A stretch of DNA of 64,000 bases from Owenia fusiformis (lineage: Eukaryota; Annelida; Polychaeta; Sabellida; Oweniidae): the NCBI GenBank assembly GCA_903813345.2, contig CAIIXF020000011.1:23862166-23926165 (forward strand). Direction: 5' to 3'. The notes under the pieces were generated by a model. It worked only from the letters and a program-made list of their open reading frames with translations. It had not been told where the DNA came from and searched no databases. Shown here in pieces: positions 61,201 to 61,406 of the stretch; position 1 is the first letter of the stretch, and each line of letters begins with the position of its first letter. The position numbers were made by a program, and so were the translations under genes.

Positions 61201-61406
61201 TGAGTTTTCCGTGTGGCTATTTTGAACACAATGGTCATGATATATTGATAAAGATACCAACCAGCAAATAGGACGAGGGCCGTATAAATACCCAGATAAA
61301 TCCAGAACCATTCATCGTGTATCGAAAGTTGTTTCTCGGGTTTATTGTACTGTGTACCGTTGCATAATATAGATTCTTCGTCTAGAAACCTACAGCTCAG
61401 ATTCAT
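1078..61406 (-). CDS. DUF21/CBS-domain membrane protein of the CNNM/Mam3 family (whole gene, nine exons)
   Basis: Join on the minus strand: 61406-61262, 37483-37225, 36990-36931, 35711-35495, 32928-32821, 31632-31416, 20649-20579, 18412-18248, 1206-1078. Coding length is 1371 nt, 456 residues plus stop, and every junction is GT-AG and in phase. Order in the protein: short extracellular N-terminus with sequons N2-L-S and N16-G-T, TM1 at about 33-52, DUF21 membrane domain to about residue 190, CBS pair at about 228-385 interrupted by a short loop, then a polar tail ending DNTPLLVNL. Family members transport or sense divalent cations (Mg2+ for CNNM/CorB, Mn2+ homeostasis for yeast Mam3) and their CBS pair binds nucleotide. 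Motifs [33 protein letters not shown] and [14 protein letters not shown] match the plant/fungal subtype. Vertebrate CNNMs have an additional C-terminal domain that is absent here. Metal specificity is inference. An extra exon in the 17-kb intron 8 cannot be excluded. Confidence 0.88.
1615..1800 (+). mobile_element. Left end of a related mariner-type element
   Basis: Begins after TA with CAGGGTGGGCCAAAAAACC, followed by AT-rich sequence like that of the element at the window start. The matching right end was not found; the DNA up to about 2250 has no recognisable feature. Probably a truncated fossil. Confidence 0.4.
2270..3264 (+). repeat. Family A repeat (ATGGCGGCCAT units plus GGAC microsatellite)
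   Basis: Starts near AGTAGCAAATCCCACCGAAC and ends CTTCGTTCGGTGGGATAAT; the ends are partly inverse (CCCACCGAAC and GTTCGGTGGG). Between them are diverged units of roughly 110-150 bp, each with 'AAAATGGCnGCCATTTTGAAA' wording and a phrase near TATAAAATTTGA, then a GGACGGACGAAT microsatellite at about 3130-3180. Related copies lie at about 25930, 29500, 33885, 36056 and 40924. No coding capacity. The short minus-strand open frame at 2718-2960 is a by-product of the units. Confidence 0.65.
3273..3775. mobile_element. hAT-type MITE with perfect 8-bp target duplication
   Basis: The element runs from TAGGGATGGGACGG to CCGTCCCCCCCCTA, an imperfect TIR pair, and both sides carry ATAATTAC (3265-3272 and 3776-3783). 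An 8-bp duplication and TAGGG-type ends point to the hAT superfamily. The interior has TTCGG-rich arms and no transposase, so it is non-autonomous. It sits exactly at the right end of the family A repeat. Confidence 0.85.
4560..5600 (-). pseudogene. Decayed Tc1-like transposase
   Basis: On the minus strand, pieces of a Tc1-type transposase appear in order but in different frames and with stops. Near 5540 is wording like [15 protein letters not shown] (helix-turn-helix), near 5220 [20 protein letters not shown] (the usual RPxLTxxHRxxRLQWAxxH), and near 4780 [20 protein letters not shown] (the LPWPAxSPDLNPIEHxWD region with the last catalytic residue). At least three frame changes or stops separate the pieces, so no function remains. 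TIRs were not located with certainty. Confidence 0.75.
6910..7308. mobile_element. PIF/Harbinger-type MITE with TTA target duplication
   Basis: TIRs of about 50 bp: the left starts GGGGAGGCATCAAAAGTTC and continues to AAATAAATCTAGTT; the right is its inverse with few mismatches. The flanks are TTA at 6907-6909 and 7309-7311. A 3-bp TTA duplication with GGG-starting ends is typical of Harbinger/Tourist elements. The interior (C-rich tracts near both arms) is non-coding. Confidence 0.82.
7696..8233. mobile_element. TIR element of about 540 bp, superfamily unknown
   Basis: Starts ACTGGGGATCATC and ends GGTTGATCCCCAGT. Arms of about 65 bp match inversely (shared wording ATGTCTTC, CAGCATGGCTG, GACTTCTGG/GAACTTCCGG, AAGAATT). 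No clear target duplication. The open frame 7863-8117 inside it looks like no known protein and is not called. Confidence 0.65.
9955..10007. repeat. Perfect 21-bp hairpin
   Basis: ATGTGTGAATACTAAAATACA (9955-9975) is followed by an 11-nt AT loop and its exact reverse complement (9987-10007). A perfect stem of this length in unselected DNA suggests recent origin, a miniature inverted-repeat element or a hairpin RNA. No flanking duplication seen. Confidence 0.85.
10330..10889. mobile_element. Tc1/mariner-type element with about 140-bp inverted arms and a transposase tail
   Basis: The arms at 10330-10466 and 10746-10889 are diverged inverse copies (outer ends GGTGGTC and GACCACC). Between them, the plus-strand frame 10588-10704 reads [20 protein letters not shown] and then AEE..VIDN and a stop, which matches the C-terminal end of Tc1/mariner transposases (xIxxLKxxIxxEIxxIPxxxxxxVxxN). 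The rest of the transposase is gone. It is an internal-deletion derivative, now fossil. Confidence 0.72.
11323..11440. mobile_element. Short MITE (CAGTAAAACCTG ends)
   Basis: TACAGTAAAACCTGTC at the left and ACAGGTTTCACTGTA at the right form an imperfect TIR around 118 bp of non-coding DNA that itself contains inverse wording (GTGTTCTACTGA, GTGTTCCACTT). Ends of this kind recur at 13255. Confidence 0.6.
12199..12500. repeat. Long inverted repeat (foldback), arms about 113 bp
   Basis: Arms 12199-12311 and 12388-12500 are diverged reverse complements (shared blocks: GTCTTTCC, TTGGAACAAAA, CTCTCAATATT, TTTTGGTTGATTTTAAAA). The 76-bp centre is AT-rich. Probably an old MITE; a transcript through it would form a long imperfect hairpin. 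Confidence 0.72.
13255..13323. mobile_element. Very short MITE related to the 11323 element
   Basis: Begins CAGTAAAACCTGTCTAATC and ends GATTAGCAGGTGTTCAC. The inner halves also pair (CCACTTGG with CCAAGAGTGG). About 69 bp in all, non-coding. Confidence 0.5.
13701..13720 (-). promoter_or_regulatory. CTCF-like motif 1
   Basis: Minus strand TTCGCTCGCCAGGTGGCGCC. The core fits the bilaterian CTCF consensus (CCASYAGRKGGCRS) at 13 of 14 positions. Two other sites (37865, 51813) share the core and parts of the flank. Confidence 0.35.
14022..14215. repeat. Dispersed repeat, copy 1
   Basis: Contains CAACTGGCAGGCATGTTCTA, then AACCCTCTATACTCCATTATG and repeats of GGCCnnnTTTTAG wording. The same pieces recur at 17105-17300, with the first piece inverted there. 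Family unknown; looks like a diverged MITE. Confidence 0.4.
14498..14763. mobile_element. Diverged MITE (CAGGGGCGTAG ends)
   Basis: Left CAGGGGCGTAGTCAGC followed by AGGGGGGTGCGATCGC; right GCGACCCATCACACC followed by CCCTGGCTATGG. These are degenerate inverse ends of the widespread GGGGCGTAGCCAG type. Non-coding interior. Confidence 0.5.
15440..16900 (+). repeat. Old tandem duplication, two diverged copies
   Basis: The first copy (about 15440-16310) and the second (about 16500-16900) share, in order, GTGTGGTCAT, TTTAGATTTTAGAGAT-type wording, AAGTATG, 'TATATCAATTGG' and a C-rich tract (16274-16287; near 16868). The second is shorter. Between 15685 and 15920 are additional AT-rich direct repeats built on GATAGTTTTGATAA. 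No coding signal. Confidence 0.4.
17105..17300. repeat. Dispersed repeat, copy 2
   Basis: Related to 14022-14215: AACCCTTTATACTCCAGTTTG in direct orientation and TTTAGAACATGCCCAACTGG in inverse orientation. No coding signal. Confidence 0.4.
18248..18412 (-). CDS. Exon 8: second CBS repeat
   Basis: A 165-nt exon (55 codons, phase 0), residues 360-414. Acceptor TTTCCAG, donor CCA/GTAAGT. Contains [19 protein letters not shown], then [17 protein letters not shown], the most conserved stretch of the family and nearly identical in wording to plant DUF21-CBS proteins (IDETDEYIDVHKRIRVA). Confidence 0.95.
18561..19277 (+). mobile_element. Family B element, copy 1 (two core units)
   Basis: Begins AGTACCATGGGTACTGGGCTC followed by ACATGGTGTTGCT, and ends GCAATAGCTCACCATGTGAGC. 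The ends are inverse over CTCACATGGTG. The interior has about 330-bp core units (CATACAACTACTCTTTACA, GGCTTTTTACAATGCAGGA, TGGGCCAAAAGTGAATTT, GACAAAAATGGCGACC) and a GGAC/GGAT microsatellite next to the right end. Non-coding. Other copies: 30445 and 42631. Confidence 0.75.
19915..20165 (+). promoter_or_regulatory. Promoter-like GC-rich island inside intron 7
   Basis: In AT-rich surroundings this 250-bp stretch carries a GC box (CCCCGCCCCCGCGAC, 19921-19935), a forward CCAAT box (CACCAATCAGCG, near 19990), two inverted ones (CATTGGTCAATT near 20049, TGATTGGCGCGG near 20132), a perfect CRE (TGACGTCA near 20072) and a TATA-like CATATAAAG near 20094, ordered as in a plus-strand promoter. Start would be near 20125. 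Downstream DNA has no coding frame, so a non-coding or antisense transcript is the likely product if it is active. Confidence 0.5.
20579..20649 (-). CDS. Exon 7: loop between the CBS halves
   Basis: A 71-nt exon, residues 336-359, acceptor TTTTGCAG, donor GGA/GTAAGT. It reads [20 protein letters not shown] and ends SHRG. SHLAIV is the family strand (SHMAAVV in plants) and the rest is the variable hydrophilic loop that in plants carries long insertions. Identified from splice signals, phase and the conserved first six residues. Confidence 0.88.
20855..21155. repeat. A-rich polypurine tract between inverse flanks
   Basis: TTTATCCTATGCCAAGTAG near 20866 is inversely matched by CTACTTGGTATAGGATAAA near 21133. 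Between them are tandem CATATCTCCCGC copies and about 130 bp built of GAAAAA, ATTGAAAA and TGTGAAAA (20999-21130). Simple-sequence expansion inside a possible small foldback. Confidence 0.5.
21924..22441 (-). mobile_element. TA-duplicating MITE, copy 1
   Basis: Runs from AAGGACAACTGAAATAG to CATTTCATATCTGCTT between TA dinucleotides. TIRs are imperfect. The interior has strong subterminal inverse blocks GGCCCCCACGTGAT, unusual GC-rich wording for this genome, and a CRE (TGACGTCA near 22218). The copy at 41504 is clearly homologous end to end in the other orientation. TA duplication suggests mobilisation by a Tc1/mariner-type transposase. Confidence 0.82.
22442..25929. other. Intron 6 stretch without recognisable features
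   Basis: 3.5 kb, AT-rich, on both strands only short open frames with no protein resemblance. A plus-strand acceptor/donor pair (CTCTATTTCAG at 25020, GAG/GTAAGA at 25145) brackets 124 bp with stops in all frames and is not called as an exon. Confidence 0.6.
25930..27288 (+). repeat. Family A repeat copy with an interrupting insertion
   Basis: Units with AAAATGGCGGCCATTTT (26184, 26332) and the family phrases continue to about 26360 and resume at about 27000. The copy ends with a GGACGGAC microsatellite and TATATCCCCCTTGAAC, then GTTCGGTAAGATAA. The unrelated 26362-26995 segment has weakly inverse edges (GTTATTCATATAAGG and TTATAAATGATGTTATG) and is probably a younger insertion. Its short open frames resemble nothing known. 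Confidence 0.55.
27980..28384. mobile_element. Foldback MITE with arms of about 140 bp, TA duplication
   Basis: Begins AGGTACAGCTGGAAAATAAC, ends GTTACTTTCCAGCTGAACCT, between TA at 27978-27979 and 28385-28386. Arms 27980-28119 and 28247-28384 are about 90 percent inverse-identical by eye (e.g. GTATGAAGGCATG, CAGGAAAGTATCATTACAT). The centre of about 127 bp is non-coding. A minus-strand open frame at 28116-28361 lies wholly inside and is not a gene. Confidence 0.85.
28451..29253 (+). mobile_element. Family D ('pearl'-like) element, copy 1
   Basis: Left flank from ACAAGGCACAGGACGTGAAC, then four tandem units of 145-148 bp (each with ATCCGATGAGCGGTTTTCC, ATGGCGATGACAAGATTTTT, CAAGATGGCCGCCC, TTAATCAGCTCTAGTACTTG), then a GATCACGACCAC microsatellite (about 29160-29216) and the right flank ending CCACCAATGGTGTGATAAAA. 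The flanks carry inverse ATCACACCAT/ATGGTGTGAT. This order (flank, core repeats, microsatellite, flank) is that of bivalve pearl elements. Open frames in it, including a His-Asp run, result from the repeats. Confidence 0.78.
29500..29952 (+). repeat. Family A repeat, diverged copy
   Basis: Family phrases with ATGGTGGCCATTTTGAG, TTTGAGTTTTCCATGGACA and the right end TATCCCTCCTTCAATTTG, then GGTGGAATAAT. Its microsatellite has decayed to scattered ATGGACGAA wording, so it is older than the 36056 copy. Confidence 0.5.
30445..31062 (+). mobile_element. Family B element, copy 2
   Basis: Starts AGTACCGTGGGTACTGGGCT, ends AAAGCTCACCATATGAGCT, with about one and a half core units and a short GGACGGACAGAC tract. 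Diverged from copy 1 by small deletions. Preceded by AAATAAAT as at copy 1. Confidence 0.72.
31416..31632 (-). CDS. Exon 6: CBS1 core
   Basis: Residues 264-335, acceptor ACTTCAG, donor AAAA/GTGAGT. Contains [28 protein letters not shown] and [13 protein letters not shown]. The R-x-P-V-Y-S motif and the LLVKxL strand are typical of the nucleotide-binding CBS pair of CNNM, CorC and Mam3 proteins. The split serine codon (A/GT) joins exon 7. Confidence 0.93.
31633..32820 (-). other. Intron 5, no recognisable features
   Basis: 1.2 kb AT-rich intron, donor GTTAGT and acceptor ACTTCAG. I see only a short C tract near 32090 and no repeat family member. Confidence 0.8.
32821..32928 (-). CDS. Exon 5: start of the first CBS repeat
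   Basis: A 108-nt exon (36 codons, phase 0 at both ends), residues 228-263, beginning [19 protein letters not shown], the usual opening of the CBS pair in this family. Acceptor TTACAG, donor AAG/GTTAGT. A 36-codon exon with intact reading frame and correct family order needs no further support. Confidence 0.92.
33885..34432 (+). repeat. Family A repeat, left part, cut by a family D element
   Basis: Starts AACAGCAACTCCATGGGGTAG followed by CAAATCCGACC, the family A left end, and includes 'TGACAGTCATTTTGAACTG' and CTTGAACAGAGTTT phrases. It stops where the family D element begins at 34433. The upstream 32929-33884 is AT-rich intron 4 with nothing recognisable. Confidence 0.5.
34433..35320 (+). 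mobile_element. Family D ('pearl'-like) element, copy 2
   Basis: Same left flank, tandem 145-148-bp units (about four and a half), GATCACGACCAC microsatellite (35228-35282) and right flank CCACCGATGGTGTGATAAAA as the copy at 28451. The two copies are closely similar in flanks and units but differ in unit number and small deletions, so unit number changes faster than sequence. Confidence 0.78.
35495..35711 (-). CDS. Exon 4: end of DUF21 and linker to CBS pair
   Basis: Residues 155-227. Acceptor ATTTCAG, donor AAG/GTGAGA. Contains the last membrane segment [20 protein letters not shown], then [18 protein letters not shown] and an acidic, glycine-rich linker ending DEVLIIK. The plant equivalent is SFPIAKMLDWVLGHND followed by a similar RRAQLKALV stretch, so the cytoplasmic turn into the CBS pair is well placed. 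Confidence 0.92.
36056..36702 (+). repeat. Family A repeat, well-preserved copy
   Basis: Left end AACGGCAACGCCAAAGCGTA then GCGAATCCCATCGAAC; right end TCCGAACTTCGTTCGATGGG then ATAAT, inverse over CCCATCGAAC. The interior has three ATGGCnGCCATTTTTCAAAATG units, a TTCTACCAAAAGTGTCATTAG phrase and a GGAC/GTAC microsatellite (about 36598-36655). Best reference copy of the family here. It contains the uninterrupted site AGCTTTATTAATGTCC that is split by a MITE in the 40924 copy. The flanking 35712-36055 and 36703-36930 hold nothing else. Confidence 0.7.
36931..36990 (-). CDS. Exon 3: short DUF21 exon
   Basis: A 60-nt exon, residues 135-155, with ATTTCAG acceptor and CC/GTAAGT donor. It reads [19 protein letters not shown], the highly conserved DUF21 segment after FGE. 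The split codons at both ends (GA/A and CC/A) close in frame with exons 2 and 4. Confidence 0.92.
37225..37483 (-). CDS. Exon 2: core of the DUF21 membrane domain
   Basis: Encodes residues 49-135. The acceptor is CTTTCAG/GG and the donor GA/GTAAGT. Contains [41 protein letters not shown] and VSAVLLFGE, the conserved order of DUF21 proteins. The pattern [19 protein letters not shown] is closest to the plant form, in which the equivalent stretch reads NALAMEGLPIYLDKI. Confidence 0.93.
37865..37876 (+). promoter_or_regulatory. CTCF-like motif 2
   Basis: CCACCAGGTGGC, preceded by GTAGGTAGTTGTAGTTCAA. It lies about 380 bp upstream of exon 2. The same 12-mer and a preceding AGTAGGTAGTT recur in the site at 51813 (minus strand). 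Confidence 0.35.
38048..38091. promoter_or_regulatory. CRE-like, RFX X-box-like and CCAAT motifs in 44 bp
   Basis: TGATGTCA (38048-38055), GGTTACCATAGTAACC (38061-38076, close to the RFX X-box palindrome) and CCAAT (38087-38091). Such grouping is known from RFX/CREB/NF-Y controlled promoters. It lies in intron 1, about 570 bp from exon 2. No transcript start is evident. Confidence 0.3.
39657..40705. mobile_element. TIR element of about 1.05 kb with NRF1-type site and hairpin
   Basis: Arms share inversely GCTTCCnCAGGCCTAAGCCAC (39658-39679; 40684-40704) and TCACACTACCCTACC (near 39723; 40646-40662). Inside are GCGCATGCGC (40632-40641, the NRF1 half-palindrome pair) and a perfect hairpin TTATATGATAGTC-TTC-inverse (40463-40491). 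Minus-strand open frames at 40109-40324 and 40341-40756 resemble no protein and are not called. Superfamily unknown. Confidence 0.55.
40924..42150 (+). repeat. Family A repeat with a nested MITE
   Basis: Left end AACAGCAACGCCAAACCATA then GCAAATCCCATTGAAC. Four copies of the TTCTACCAAAAGTGTCATTAG/ATGGCGGCCATTTTT unit, about 110 bp apart (41035-41400), more than in the 36056 copy. Interrupted at 41504-42011 by the MITE listed next. The right end with the microsatellite is missing. Confidence 0.68.
41504..42011 (+). mobile_element. TA-duplicating MITE, copy 2 (nested)
   Basis: AAGCAGATATGAAATGG at the left, CTATTTCAGTTGTCCTT at the right, TA at 41502-41503 and 42012-42013. Removing it and one TA restores the family A wording seen at 36370-36390 apart from one base. 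Same interior as the copy at 21924, including GGCCCCCACGTGAT blocks. Confidence 0.88.
42631..44128 (+). mobile_element. Family B element, copy 3 (four core units)
   Basis: Starts AGTACCGTGGGTACTGGGCT and ends AAAGCTCACCATGTGAGCT. Four tandem units of about 330 bp, each with CTACTCTTTACA, TTTTTACAATGnAGGACA, TGGGnCAAAAGTGAATTT, ATGGCGGCCATTTTGAAAAT and TATCGACAGAGG, then a GACGGACGGACAGAC microsatellite (about 44020-44092). The plus-strand open frames at 42654 and 42956 are repeat by-products. Confidence 0.78.
44126..44700 (+). repeat. Tandem array of roughly 120-150-bp units (family C)
   Basis: Units contain AAGTCAGATTTGAACTTCTG, AACTTGTAGATGATTTTGA, AAGCAAGTTGAAAAAAGACC and GACCTTGAGAAGGTCACTGA. 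A partial unit (AAGTCAGATGTGAACTTCTG, then AACTTGTAGATAATTTTG) lies just left of family B copy 3, at about 42580-42625, so the family B element landed inside this array. Confidence 0.65.
45365..45521 (+). repeat. Short direct repeat pair
   Basis: TATATTGTGTTCTGATTGGCC followed by AGAAAG at 45365-45391 recurs with one change at 45495-45521. A perfect CRE (TGACGTCA) lies near 45284. Otherwise 44701-46460 shows no gene or clear element. Confidence 0.45.
46461..48893 (-). CDS. FAN1: Fanconi-associated nuclease 1 (FAN1), intronless
   Basis: 810 residues in one exon. The ATG at 48891-48893 is the first; an in-frame TAA lies two codons upstream (TAA TTG AAA ATG). FAN1 is a 5'-flap and structure-specific nuclease that unhooks DNA interstrand crosslinks in the nucleus with FANCD2/FANCI. 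Visible parts: basic N-terminus [17 protein letters not shown], resembling the human start; acidic, Lys-rich disordered region to about 150; conserved [20 protein letters not shown] near 162; SAP-like [18 protein letters not shown] near 257; helical TPR-like region 390-560; [20 protein letters not shown] near 620; VRR_NUC with VPDLVVW near 753 and [15 protein letters not shown] near 768. The acidic and lysine residues of the PD-(D/E)xK-type site (E628, D754, E769, K771) are present. No C2H2/C2HC UBZ finger is visible, which human FAN1 (1017 residues, multi-exon) has. It lies in intron 1 of the DUF21 gene, same strand. Confidence 0.95.
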   Translation of the reverse strand: MSKHKKKDVPKSKSILGMFAAQRQRHINDGYIEPPEEKIKWEKLSKCTTNNDIEKACIDDDTDRENKSLTPGNKKRKSSETAESKNEKPQKKIKETEPLKNNDNSHVEKEEASDNVETSKPQVTFYNEVTSNDEPSEKEFEAETVNENINESNEDPRVKYKNPYYWENFKTIINTVLENEEDSNLFNADEKETVADFYRLSDGAQKLYIRLFQRKYKWITVDKINYDEIGDCRGYLNELVQSGFLIGNDKLDDVESVLKLLSSPDLKSLAKSLHITTTNKQKHQLLNAILSHCKKPSISAMFGASKSGTSGMVFKRAKSYIEDCYKLVSNTREVFTCFLMLFNLSDTAFDDDDPNGGQQQLFQMLMSQMGKIVYPKYKIQRDAIIFKYREQFLKFTIALTQHYEMLQAMGNNDFDTAKEIYEDTRVVYQAYSNDQALLDSDKALPIYLRCFTATSIYTRLMTQGVELLQKLRQYEMAVQQLEVLLSQEVYCLRYRGRWYDRLALNLEQHLKQPQKSLDVIKSGLDDVYVRTGRRLALFQRAERICNSPSHKKLKCHLLEIHHDDVIDAPKETISGRLLPHSAPGSKTVFIRPNTGADSNCDEVTLCSVEDLSIEHYKDQGYDQGLHGEGSTFCTLFGLLNWDIIFKDDLPDVFRNPYQTSPLDFHSDCFYAQRKSEFDTQIKTIKEASIEQLQEMITKCWEAHQGELCAGVNWELFNDLPHILGLVKCIGGPKLAGICERLARDYRNSCSGVPDLVVWSTTDDIFKVVEVKGPGDRLSTKQILWLDYLLKLKVDACVCHVSAVAAKKLTR
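48894..49100 (-). promoter_or_regulatory. Upstream region of FAN1 with a CRE
   Basis: A perfect TGACGTCA lies at 49017-49024, about 125 bp upstream of the FAN1 ATG. No TATA box or GC box stands out. The upstream stretch to 50739 (AT-rich, one isolated ATGGCGGCCAT near 50405) shows no further feature. Confidence 0.35.
50740..50873. repeat. Inverted repeat with 40-bp arms
   Basis: AAGAGTGTGAATAATACTTT and following ATAAAATGTATAAAAAA are inversely matched on the right by TATACATTTTAT and CTTCACACTCTT. The centre has an inner CAGTGACAGTAGGTCACTG. A small foldback. The following 50950-51380 carries CGCGAAAATTAATCTTCACG wording typical of dispersed mollusc repeats, without defined ends. Confidence 0.6.
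51813..51825 (-). promoter_or_regulatory. CTCF-like motif 3
   Basis: Minus strand CCACCAGGTGGC with upstream AGTAGGTAGTT and AGTTTCG. It lies between FAN1 and the LTR element. See motifs at 13701 and 37865. Confidence 0.35.
52339..55179 (-). repeat. 3' LTR of the retrotransposon
   Basis: Same length and organisation as the 5' LTR, offset by 5842 bp: TATAAATA at 54594-54601, array at about 52873-54143, AATAAA at 52454-52459. The unit-specific variants (for example ATAAATGAC in the third unit) are shared in register between the two LTRs, as expected when both derive from one template. Confidence 0.93.
52575..52778 (-). CDS. Same short membrane-peptide open frame in the 3' LTR
   Basis: Identical copy of the frame at 58417, carried by the second LTR. 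Its conservation between LTRs reflects the shared template, not selection. Confidence 0.3.
   Translation of the reverse strand: MELDVPFFALVLVSVLFIVTCLIAIICIRVCMRTERDTTNQEPQVTLAPRPALQSSLGFSLATVNFE
55180..55523 (-). other. Non-coding internal end of the LTR element
   Basis: Between the end of the Gag-protease frame and the 3' LTR. Contains the purine tract adjoining the LTR (55180-55195) and no recognisable polymerase sequence. Confidence 0.6.
55524..57629 (-). CDS. Gag-protease open frame of the LTR retrotransposon
   Basis: About 700 residues. A Gag capsid-like region lies around 210-390 (wording [44 protein letters not shown]), a CCHC zinc knuckle [14 protein letters not shown] near 440, and a retropepsin-like protease with [11 protein letters not shown] near 508 and GILGTDYLA near 585. 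These bind RNA and process the polyprotein in virus-like particles of this class. A further open stretch with N-terminal Gag character lies upstream, towards the 5' LTR (about 57.6-58.1 kb). Pol domains are absent, so any mobility would depend on enzymes from related elements. Confidence 0.85.
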   Translation of the reverse strand: MQRLAETVVESQQAQLYNINRIAQRVEFNRQEVQTQMKNFQQTIETSIVEKLHSSSMQPEIGSMNHAGPFQPLSEPAFDPDPLPASSRKPCSLKRQERIHIKPSKWKVNSSTDAVNPRLKNLEDEDPGAGGRGNIPTTTSKPCLLNQEGVRENFKPSSLGLASSLGTSSAAHKEEPVNRSSESNLTTELIQMCSKLCDKFGSENLGSSSKSRIKPDVYNGFTPWQDYRAYFEICGDLNHWSEEDKRNFLATSLRGPAQEIVLEMEHGYTYDQLLLALEKRFGPGGKAEVYEAELVSRIRKPKETLQTLGQDIRRLTALAYPEMSRTAQDRLARRSFEQSILEEDIRRAIHAKDCDTLDQAIEVALKEESYLESERIRKGQKPKCSRVMAIEDKDKNENKLMALENKIETLMEKMTELVSKQNKPEPEMSRPAFRRMECFYCHKPGHRIAECFSRKHAEERAKEAQESHSQVATVEFLSRQGKDVKASKHTNKIVAHGTVCNTDVAFLVDSGAASTIINSEVYRKMPELKRPKLEPSNRVIIQAGGEPLSQKGVARVGINIGGHVENLKVVVADIEFDGILGTDYLAASRAILDYGQCKMTMRSGSSRDAEVRVGDTYKITSRKVTMDVVSSHPVKEKRYGQRSRLSEFPRSLRDFGQNSPGSSSTRTSRVPLAKVYRSRYSGPRQRCDTDYDWRNHPVCLP
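58181..61021 (-). repeat. 5' LTR of the retrotransposon
   Basis: Contains, in element order, a TATAAATA box (60436-60443), a tandem array of about 234-bp units (58715-59985) with a shorter repeat set built on CTAAGTTTTGTAGTTCC at its side (59985-60360), a short open frame for a membrane peptide (58417-58620) and an AATAAA signal (58296-58301). One array unit is 227 bp because it has one fewer AATAGTC. Unusually long for an LTR. Confidence 0.93.
58417..58620 (-). CDS. Short membrane-peptide open frame inside the 5' LTR
   Basis: 67 residues from an ATG: a short acidic N-terminus MELDVPF, one hydrophobic helix (about residues 7-30, [20 protein letters not shown]), an Arg/Cys stop-transfer VCMRTER and a polar tail rich in Pro, Gln and Thr. 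It lies downstream of the LTR TATA box and upstream of its AATAAA, so it would be in the transcript leader. No family recognised. May be a chance frame; the helix-plus-charge layout is the only support. Confidence 0.35.
   Translation of the reverse strand: MELDVPFFALVLVSVLFIVTCLIAIICIRVCMRTERDTTNQEPQVTLAPRPALQSSLGFSLATVNFE
61262..61406 (-). CDS. Exon 1: N-terminus and first membrane helix
   Basis: Encodes residues 1-48 and the first base of G49. The first in-frame ATG lies in CACAAAATGAA; the longer open frame upstream begins only with TTG. The helix [17 protein letters not shown] is the TM1 that precedes SGLMSGL in plant DUF21 proteins, and joining to exon 2 gives LFAG-LMSGL in frame. The donor is CTG/GTTGGT, weaker than the other donors of the gene (mostly GTAAGT or GTGAGT). 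If not spliced, the frame would read on to a TAG at 61182-61184 and give a 74-residue one-helix protein. The phase fit makes exon 1 the much better reading. Two cysteines (C5, C15) and two N-glycosylation sequons fit an extracellular or luminal N-terminus. Confidence 0.82.

Larger units (their letters stand above)
37484..61261 (-). other. Intron 1 of the DUF21 gene
   Basis: 23.8 kb between donor G/GTTGGT and acceptor CTTTCAG/GG. It contains FAN1, the LTR retrotransposon and the elements listed from 37865 to 61021. The spans 38092-39656 (mostly AT-rich), 42151-42580 and 51381-52334 show nothing else recognisable. Confidence 0.8.
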
